Shown: in pieces, positions 57,994-64,000 of the stretch
Position numbering within the stretch: position 1 is the stretch's first letter
Layout: each line of letters starts with the position of its first letter
NCBI GenBank assembly: GCA_031374735.1
Contig: JANMGQ010000201.1
Location: 17,598-81,597, forward strand
Origin: JABFRJ01 sp031374735
Lineage (GTDB): Bacteria > Pseudomonadota > Alphaproteobacteria > Rhizobiales > Hyphomicrobiaceae
Direction of reading: 5' to 3'
DNA: 64,000 nucleotides
Program-made: the position numbers and the translations under genes
Notes under the pieces: generated by a model
Seen by the model: the letters and a program-made list of their open reading frames with translations, nothing else
Databases searched by the model: none
Told to the model about the DNA's origin: nothing

Positions 57994-59252
57994 ATCGAAC
58001 CGTAGAAAGTGTGGTTGGGGGTACGCGCGGACACGATCTTGGGGGACGCGATTGCGGCGGCTGCCGTGCGGACGCCACCGAACGGCGTCGCATGGGTCCT
58101 CTGACCTGACCGGACCACGCTGCCGTGCTGCTCGGCGAGATCCTTGATTGCAGACTGCGCCGGGCCCACGCCAAACATGTCGCCGAGAAGCTTCTGGACC
58201 TCCGACATGGACAGGCGGCCGGACGTCAGCTCAGCGAGGTAGCGTCGAAAATCACCCAGGTCGGCGATAAAGAGACGCTGGTCAGGGGCTGTTTCCGGCC
58301 AACGGTCGGTAAAGCGATCTGCTTTGCATGTCGGATTGCGAACATCGATCAGCTTACCCGCCCGATCGGCAGCAGTCAGTTCAGCCAACGAATGCGCCGA
58401 TAGCACTTCGAGAGCTTGCACGAGGCTCAATCCTGGCACTGCAACGTCGGCCGCGAACTTAGTGAGCATCACAGACGGCGGCAGCCGCCTGCCGCTGCGC
58501 TTGCGGTAACGCTCATCTCTGTAGGCCTTGAGCAGTTGCAGCGCGACGATGATCGCAGATTTGCCGCCCTCTTCCGACGAGTGGCCGGGGACTTCGACGA
58601 CGTCGGCGTCGGCCTTCACATCGGTTATCATGAACTTGTAGCGCTTCACTTCGCGTGCGTAGCGGCGTTCGAAAGTGAGATCGATCGGCGTCCGAGCACG
58701 GACGTGTTCGACAAAAGCGTACGAATTGATGATGACCGGGTAGTGAGCCGACGGTGGCTCTTCCGGCTTTGCGTGAAAGATCGTGCTGAGCCGTTCGTCC
58801 TGCTCACTGATCATGATCGATGGCGACACGTCGAGGTGCATGCCGTCGGCGTAATACACGGTAACGCAGCGCGTCTGACGCTTCGTGCAGTCGTAGTAGC
58901 GGGACCCTTTCTCACCTCGGATCGCCTCGAACAACAGATCGAGGACCTTTGACGGCGACGTCCCGACCGGCAAGATCAGTTCTGCGACGATGTCGATGTC
59001 GTAGCCCTGGTCTCGCCACGGCGTACGGATCGTCGCGCGAATGGCCATGCTACCCTGCGGGTAAAATATGCGGACGCGATCCATGAGCGGACTGCCGAGG
59101 CGCTCAATATGCTTCCTGATTGCGATATAGCGTTCGATGGCGAGTCGATGCATCGACGGAGGCAGCTCAAGGCGAATCGCCGACAAGATGAAGAATTCCT
59201 CGGCGACCTCTCGCGCATTGGCGCGCAGCAAATCGAGGGGAGACTGGGGCAT
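57969..59252 (-). CDS. CD-NTase (cyclic oligonucleotide synthase) of CBASS
   Basis: The 427-residue nucleotidyltransferase has G67-S68 in FYPQGSMAIRATI, the metal ligands D85 and D87 in QGYDIDIVAEL, and the third acid at D141 (DGMHLDVSPS). A helical OAS-like C-terminal domain follows (EGGKSAIIVALQLLKAYRD). This is the cGAS/DncV-like enzyme that makes a cyclic nucleotide on phage infection. The C-terminus ends in TFYGSIWQKPQKR, so it has no terminal glycine as expected for simple conjugation; Gly 418 lies nine residues before the end. It is divergent from the LexA-like gene. Confidence 0.9.
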   Translation of the reverse strand: MPQSPLDLLRANAREVAEEFFILSAIRLELPPSMHRLAIERYIAIRKHIERLGSPLMDRVRIFYPQGSMAIRATIRTPWRDQGYDIDIVAELILPVGTSPSKVLDLLFEAIRGEKGSRYYDCTKRQTRCVTVYYADGMHLDVSPSIMISEQDERLSTIFHAKPEEPPSAHYPVIINSYAFVEHVRARTPIDLTFERRYAREVKRYKFMITDVKADADVVEVPGHSSEEGGKSAIIVALQLLKAYRDERYRKRSGRRLPPSVMLTKFAADVAVPGLSLVQALEVLSAHSLAELTAADRAGKLIDVRNPTCKADRFTDRWPETAPDQRLFIADLGDFRRYLAELTSGRLSMSEVQKLLGDMFGVGPAQSAIKDLAEQHGSVVRSGQRTHATPFGGVRTAAAAIASPKIVSARTPNHTFYGSIWQKPQKR

Positions 59253-59333
59253 GGTTCGCGTCCTCTATGCGAGACGGCAGGGACGCTGAACAACAACTGC
59301 GCGAGATCGTCGGGGGGGGGAGGGATCGATCTA

Positions 59334-59357
59334 GTTTATATTAGGACATATTTAAAC
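59334..59357. promoter_or_regulatory. Candidate operator between CBASS and the S24 repressor gene
   Basis: GTTTATAT (59334-59341) and ATTTAAAC (59350-59357) form an imperfect dyad (7 of 8 bases) in the A/T-rich part of the 161-base divergent gap. It is 57 bases before the repressor start and 82 bases before the CD-NTase start. A G9 run lies nearby at about 59312-59320. It is a plausible binding site for the S24-type repressor, controlling both directions. Confidence 0.4.
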
Positions 59358-59413
59358 GATCTTGTCGAGTCTGTCACGTTCACCCGAATGATGTTGGCTG
59401 GTAGACATAGGCG

Positions 59414-60034
59414 ATGACACAAGACGAACTTCACAAGACACAGCAGGAACTCCTGCGCCTGCTCGCGGCCAACGTCAGCGAACCACTTTCGCTGCGGGAG
59501 TTGCAGGCTGAGGTCGGCGCGTCATCGCCGAGCGTTGTCGTTCACCACCTCAACCAATTGGAAAAGAAGGGTTATTTGAAACGCAACCCAAGTGATCCCC
59601 GCGATTACGTAGTCATCGAAGAGGGACCTGAAAGCGAGGTCACCCATATAGGCTTGTTCGGGACCGGCCGATGCGGTCCAGGCGGTACCATCCTGTCGGG
59701 GGCACCAGTAGATCGATTGCCCATTGCGTCTCGATTGCTGAGCTTCCCCGCGGGCGAGGCCTTCATGGTCAAGGCGAAGGGCGATTCGATGCTGCCTCGA
59801 ATCTCCGAGGGCGACTACGTGATCGCCCGGAAGACGAAGGTGCCGGAAAGCGGTCGTGTTTACGTGTGCGTCAACGATGGCGAATGCTTGATCAAGATCG
59901 TCCGGTTGCTCAACGGCAAACCCTGCTTGGAATCACTCAACAGGGAAAAATTCCCGATCTTCGTCGCCGCCGATGACTTCCATGTCGAAGGCGAAGTGAT
60001 GCAGATTCTTTCCGGCAAGTTGGACGTGGTGTGA
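59414..60034 (+). CDS. LexA/S24-type self-cleaving repressor
   Basis: The 206-residue protein has an N-terminal winged helix-turn-helix (LSLRELQAEVGASSPSVVVH, then HLNQLEKKGYLKRNPSDPRD), as in LexA. A C-terminal S24 peptidase domain follows, with the catalytic Ser in KGDSMLPRI (Ser 125) and Lys in ECLIKIVRL (Lys 161). A Cys-Gly bond in GTGRCGPGG (87-88) is at the place of the LexA Ala-Gly cleavage site. It probably represses the divergent CBASS operon and perhaps the downstream hydrolase-caspase pair until RecA-dependent or other cleavage. Unlike CapH/CapP, this control needs no separate protease. Confidence 0.88.
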   Translation: MTQDELHKTQQELLRLLAANVSEPLSLRELQAEVGASSPSVVVHHLNQLEKKGYLKRNPSDPRDYVVIEEGPESEVTHIGLFGTGRCGPGGTILSGAPVDRLPIASRLLSFPAGEAFMVKAKGDSMLPRISEGDYVIARKTKVPESGRVYVCVNDGECLIKIVRLLNGKPCLESLNREKFPIFVAADDFHVEGEVMQILSGKLDVV

Positions 60035-60163
60035 GAAATCCCAGCATCCTTTGACCGCTGGTGCAGCTATTCGTGATCGACTGGGGCAACGCCTTATTGA
60101 CGCACGGAGCCACCGCTCATACGGTCACTGAATAGTTTACGCCACATCCTTCAGGGGAAAAGG

Positions 60164-61690
60164 ATGATTGATCATCGCGCGACGGTCTTCAAAGCAGTTT
60201 CATCCATCATTCTTCGAGATGCGGCCAAAGCTGCCATCGACGACGCGCGGCTAACCCCAGTCTTAGCTGCCTTGAAGGCCGCAAGTGGTAGGGTTGACGT
60301 CCATGAACTGGTGAGTGAATGGCTACGGCTGATTTATGGGCTGGCGAGCCAGCACATTGGCGAACAATTGGCTCGTCGAGCCGCCGAAGCGTTGGCTGTC
60401 GAATTGCGAGAACGCAACCTGAAGGCGTCTTATGCCCTTCAAATCGAGGCTCTGACCAACCTCGTCGAACACCTCTTGGTCGACACCCGGACACCCTTCG
60501 TTGCTCAGGCGGTGCTCGATGCAGTCGACTTCGCGCGCAAACGATTGATGGCCGATGCCCAGCGAAGTAAGGAACGTGACTGGGCGACGCAAGAAGTCGC
60601 TGACCGGATCGATTCGGCAAAAATGGCATGCTACCGCCAAGTGAACGCGGAGCCGACGAAGCGAGCAAGCCCAACGAGACCGGTCGAGGAGCCCGATGTT
60701 GGTCCGCGCCCCGAGTGCGAAAAGATCCCGGTCTACTTCGCTACCTACCGGAAGCGCGCGGAAGACACGTCCCACACCTACGACATGTACGGTGGTCAAT
60801 GGAGCGACACACCTTCGTATGGCCGCGCCATCGTGTCCGTTCCAAATTTTCGCCAGCAGTTCAGCCTGCCCCGAGACACAGCCAAGGAGACTTCGATACG
60901 CGAGACAGAGACCATCAACCGGGGTCGATACTTCGTCGTCGACAAGATCGATTTGCTGACCAGCGCCGAACTTGCAGGCAAACTGAACGTGGCAGTAAAG
61001 CGGAAGACTTTGCTCGTCTTCATTCATGGGTTCCGGCAATCGCATGCATCCGCTCTCGTTCACGCGGCGCAGCTGTTCAAGGACCTGGATGTTCTCGGTA
61101 GCAGCCTCGTACTATCCTGGCCGTCCGGCTATTTGCTCGGTGACCAGTCGTATTTCGACGCCATCGCACAGGCGAAAGAGCGTCAACTGCCCCAAAAATT
61201 TGCCGCGCTGATCAACGACCATGTTGCCTCGAGCGAAGCCACGCAGGTTATGTTGATCGGCCACTCGTTGGGCGCTCGCATGCTTGCGTCTGCGCTTGAG
61301 CACATCCGGTTCGATGTCAAGCGTGATCAGATCGTGCTCGGCTCCCCCGACATCGAACTCGATCACTTCCACGACGTTGTGGCGCCGGCCGTTCGCCAAG
61401 GCGTTCCGCTAACAGTGTATGCTTCGGGCCGGGACAAGGCTCTTCGTGCCGCAACCTATCTCGAATCTGAACGTGCCGGGCGTTTCCCTTACAAGATCGC
61501 TTCCCATGGCATAGACGTCGTCGCGACCGATCTCTGTTACTCGGAGTATTTCGACTTCAACCGTCACTCGGATTTTTCATATGGAGCTGCCCCGGATCTT
61601 CGCCAAGCCCTTAAGCGCTTGAAACCAGATGAGCGTCGTCTGCGCGCAAAACGCGCACCAAATCGACAGACGTACTGGAGTTTCGGGTGA
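60164..61690 (+). CDS. Alpha/beta hydrolase of the DUF900 type, partner of the caspase-like protein
   Basis: The 508-residue protein has a helical N-terminal region (1-180) of unknown role. A hydrolase domain follows: IPVYFATYRKR (about 188), LLVFIHGFRQSH (about 283-294), nucleophile MLIGHSLGARM (Ser 368), likely acid in GSPDIELDHF or SGRDKAL, and His 468 in FNRHSDFS. This matches DUF900-type hydrolases, for which no defence role is established to my knowledge. ATG 60164 has AGGGGAAAAGG upstream. The caspase-like gene begins 30 bases after its stop, so the two form an operon. Confidence 0.82.
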   Translation: MIDHRATVFKAVSSIILRDAAKAAIDDARLTPVLAALKAASGRVDVHELVSEWLRLIYGLASQHIGEQLARRAAEALAVELRERNLKASYALQIEALTNLVEHLLVDTRTPFVAQAVLDAVDFARKRLMADAQRSKERDWATQEVADRIDSAKMACYRQVNAEPTKRASPTRPVEEPDVGPRPECEKIPVYFATYRKRAEDTSHTYDMYGGQWSDTPSYGRAIVSVPNFRQQFSLPRDTAKETSIRETETINRGRYFVVDKIDLLTSAELAGKLNVAVKRKTLLVFIHGFRQSHASALVHAAQLFKDLDVLGSSLVLSWPSGYLLGDQSYFDAIAQAKERQLPQKFAALINDHVASSEATQVMLIGHSLGARMLASALEHIRFDVKRDQIVLGSPDIELDHFHDVVAPAVRQGVPLTVYASGRDKALRAATYLESERAGRFPYKIASHGIDVVATDLCYSEYFDFNRHSDFSYGAAPDLRQALKRLKPDERRLRAKRAPNRQTYWSFG

Positions 61691-61720
61691 GCGGTTTTTC
61701 TTGTGTATCAGGAGCCTGGA

Positions 61721-63547
61721 ATGCCTCTCGCCTGCGTTATCGGCAACTCGGCAGCCAACTCACCGCGACCGCTGCCGCTGGTCGAGCGCGACGTCGACGC
61801 TGTACTAAAGTTTTTCGACGACAAGGGCGTCACTGTCGTCAACAAAGGCGGCTGCCTCGCTCTCCCTACGGATCAAATGCGTCGCACCATTCTGGATTTC
61901 TTGGAGGCCTGCAAGGCCAGTGAAGGGCCGTACTATTTTTACTTCAGCGGCCATGCATTCGAACGCGACGACGACATCCATCTCGTTGGTGAGGAAGCAA
62001 AGAGCCTTGACACGCCATCGGTACTACAGGCGTTTCGTTTGAAAGACTACCTAGTCGAATTGGGCAACCTCGAAGGCCTGAAAATTGTCGTGCTCGACGC
62101 GTGTCGAACATCGGTAGGAGACGATGATGGTGAAGGCTTCGAGCGGTTGGCCGATGCGCTCTTGCAAAATATTCCAGATCTCATCCTGATCACGTCGGCA
62201 TCGTCGGGTGAAACGGCCTATGATGGCAAGTTCACGCTCAAGCTTGTTGGTGAGTTAAACAAGCTCGAAGCTGCTGATTTGCCGGTACCGTTGCAGACGT
62301 GGCTCGATGCCATGATGAGCAAGTTAGTCGCCGAGCTGTCACATATTCAACGGCCAGCGCTGTCGCAAATCCTAATGACACAAGACTGGACGTTGGCGGA
62401 TGTCGTCGGCGTCAACTCAAATGCCGCGCCAACACATTCGCACGAAGCTCCCGCTAAATCTGCCGGACGACACCCGAACGAAGGACGAGACGTGATGTCA
62501 TTGAAGCAATTGAGCCATGAACAGGTGAGCGCCTACCTGACCGACATCCGGTCGAACAGCGGTGGCAGCATCTCCGGATTGTTCCTGTTCAGCAGCGGTG
62601 AACTCGAAGCTGCGGATTTTAGCGCCTACCGCGACGACACGATGAATCGACTGGCTCACGGATATTCCGTGGTTGAATCGTCGCCGGTCCGAACAACCTG
62701 TACCAACTTGGAGGGCCCGGGACGCGCCGTATCGCGGGATGAGAGTGGCCACTTCGGCGACCTCAAAGCAATTATCTTCGGTTTTGCGCGTTCGATTATC
62801 ACCATGACTGTACCTGAGCCCGGCGTTCATCTGCTCGGCCTCTACCATCCGAAAGATCGCTATCGATACGGTATGGCCCTCAATGCACAGGAGGACGTCC
62901 TCGCCGCCGTCAAGGCAGGCAAGTCGACCACCTACAGCGCGGACAAGAAGAAGACACTGCGCGAAAGCGGGCAAGCCGATTTCGCCAACGCCATATCAGT
63001 ACTGGATCCGATTGCCACGCCGAACCTACTGATGCCGCAGCCAACAACTTTGAGTGCAACCATGAGCGAGCCCGAGTTCGCCTCGTCGAGCGCTGGAATA
63101 CGGGGCTTCGTCCTGCTTGAGCAGTCGCCAGATAGAGAAAAAAAGAAGATCATCCGTAGTATTTCATCGAGTCTCGGGGAACTTCAGTCCCAACCCGGCA
63201 AGCCATCGTCATATCGATATCGCAACGAATGTGCGCCGCTAGCGTCGCCCCATTTCGCCCATGGTATCTTAGATGCCCTGGTTGCGGCGCAACATATGCT
63301 GGTCAATCCGAACGCCAAAGACGTTGAGGCTGTCACCGGTCCATTACGCACATTCTGGCTTTCATTTGACAAGGCCGTGATCGGCGTCAATCCGTTCGAG
63401 GAGCGCAAGCATGGAAAATTGGTCGGTCAGCACTTCTTACTGTCCGTCTATATTTCGAACACGGTGACTGACCGACGTTTCAACTATGGTGAAGGCCGAC
63501 AACTGATTCGCAGACTATGCGAAGCTGCATCGAATGCGCGTCCTTGA
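61721..63547 (+). CDS. Caspase-like (peptidase C14) protein
   Basis: The 608-residue protein starts at ATG 61721 after AGGAG (61710-61714); the frame opens at 61703. The N-terminal 250 residues are a caspase domain: MPLACVIGNSAANSPRPLPL, catalytic His 78 in YFYFSGHAFE and Cys 128 in IVVLDACRTS, followed by ILITSASSGETAYD. The remaining 350 residues have no recognised domain; they include LFLFSSGELEAADFSAYRDD and HFLLSVYISNTVTDRRFNYG, perhaps a sensor. Caspase-like proteases in bacteria act in abortive infection. The paired gene is an alpha/beta hydrolase. Confidence 0.85.
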   Translation: MPLACVIGNSAANSPRPLPLVERDVDAVLKFFDDKGVTVVNKGGCLALPTDQMRRTILDFLEACKASEGPYYFYFSGHAFERDDDIHLVGEEAKSLDTPSVLQAFRLKDYLVELGNLEGLKIVVLDACRTSVGDDDGEGFERLADALLQNIPDLILITSASSGETAYDGKFTLKLVGELNKLEAADLPVPLQTWLDAMMSKLVAELSHIQRPALSQILMTQDWTLADVVGVNSNAAPTHSHEAPAKSAGRHPNEGRDVMSLKQLSHEQVSAYLTDIRSNSGGSISGLFLFSSGELEAADFSAYRDDTMNRLAHGYSVVESSPVRTTCTNLEGPGRAVSRDESGHFGDLKAIIFGFARSIITMTVPEPGVHLLGLYHPKDRYRYGMALNAQEDVLAAVKAGKSTTYSADKKKTLRESGQADFANAISVLDPIATPNLLMPQPTTLSATMSEPEFASSSAGIRGFVLLEQSPDREKKKIIRSISSSLGELQSQPGKPSSYRYRNECAPLASPHFAHGILDALVAAQHMLVNPNAKDVEAVTGPLRTFWLSFDKAVIGVNPFEERKHGKLVGQHFLLSVYISNTVTDRRFNYGEGRQLIRRLCEAASNARP

Positions 63548-64000
63548 CGAACGACATCTGATCATATGTCTACGCATTCGATTCACAGTTCGAGCGTAGT
63601 GCAATCGGTAAAACTCCATCTCGCTTTCTTCGCCGAATCCTGCCGGTCGCTTTGTTTCCTACGGTGAAGGGATTCGACGAAAGAGCAAACCTGCAAGGAG
63701 GAGCACTCGACCTGCTTATGCCGCCTGACACCCCAGAATCCGCGTGCCTCGACGGCGTGGCCCCGGCAACGCCAAACGGCCAGTTTGGTCGAGGTGGCCG
63801 CACGCCCGTGATTTGAACCAACAGCCCGCAGGCCCAGTGTTCTCGCGCCTGACACCCGCACCAGCTACAGAGATTGGGCTATACTTCAGTGAAATCTGCT
63901 TACGTCATTGGTTCAAATCAAAATGGCAGCACCAGAAACCAACCTGCGACGCCGCTCTGCCGAGGTGACCTGCAGCGTCACGGCACGTCTTCCGTTTCGA
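63548..64000. other. Island end region with tRNA T-arm-like words, no clear gene
   Basis: No convincing gene is seen; minus-strand frames (63570-63861) have weak translations. GTCATTGGTTCAAATC at 63904-63919 matches 15 of 16 bases of the tRNA-Met T arm in the same orientation and is the candidate attR. A 13-base copy of part of it lies inverted at 63810-63822. Neither folds as a tRNA. Confidence 0.45.

Noticed and set aside
63780..63860. tRNA-like gene on the minus strand
   Set aside because: Only the T-loop word matches; no acceptor, D arm or anticodon stem can be formed.

Overview
The window is high-GC bacterial DNA that reads as an alphaproteobacterial chromosome (probably Hyphomicrobiales/Rhizobiales). 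The evidence is an initiator tRNA of the alphaproteobacterial type, a single-chain glycine decarboxylase GcvP, a class I PHA synthase, a TctCBA-type transporter and a box (aerobic benzoyl-CoA) cluster with its own BoxR regulator. The genus cannot be fixed from the sequence alone.

The left third (1-30 kb) is mostly metabolic. It opens with a frame-shifted AraC regulator, a secreted metzincin-type protease, an orphan ATP synthase epsilon gene with a strong terminator, and two closely related oligopeptidase B genes flanking a decayed antitoxin/PIN toxin pair. On the minus strand follow gcvH-gcvP-gcvR-like-gcvT, and then the box cluster: boxA, an EF-Tu-domain-like small gene, boxB, a HicA/HicB toxin-antitoxin pair, a VapD-like RNase with an overlapping partner, and boxC. 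boxR is divergent from boxC. Beyond boxR lie a frame-shifted alpha/beta hydrolase, phaC, a zinc alcohol dehydrogenase, benzoate-CoA ligase and tctC-tctA-tctB, with a divergent GntR regulator. Together these would import an aromatic or carboxylic acid (TctCBA), activate it to benzoyl-CoA (ligase), epoxidise it (BoxAB), cleave the ring (BoxC) and store the acetyl-CoA as PHA. BoxD is not in the window.

At about 30 kb a truncated glutathione S-transferase gene and an ISAzo13-type transposase remnant abut an initiator tRNA-Met. A large serine recombinase gene ends inside that tRNA, so everything to its right looks like a genomic island integrated at the tRNA 3' end. A 15/16 copy of the tRNA T-arm sequence at 63904-63919 is a candidate right attachment site, which would give an element of about 33.5 kb.

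The island has three parts. The first (32-44 kb) is a low-annotation zone: an 898-residue protein with motifs resembling the palm of family A / T7-like polymerases, several small unknown genes, HTH regulators, a small resolvase with a possible res site, and a nitronate monooxygenase-like gene. The second (45-56 kb) is an operon-like minus-strand group with type III restriction-modification genes (res, an ORF6N/KilA-N-type gene, mod), a small unknown gene, a GIY-YIG protein, and a UvrD-like helicase fused to a RelE-type N-terminal domain. A PD-(D/E)xK protein converges on it. The third (56.4-63.6 kb) is a short type II CBASS (CD-NTase, E2-like protein, patatin phospholipase) transcribed divergently from a LexA/S24-type self-cleaving repressor. 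Behind the repressor is a two-gene unit, a DUF900-like alpha/beta hydrolase and a caspase-like protease, which is the best candidate here for an undescribed defence or cell-death module.
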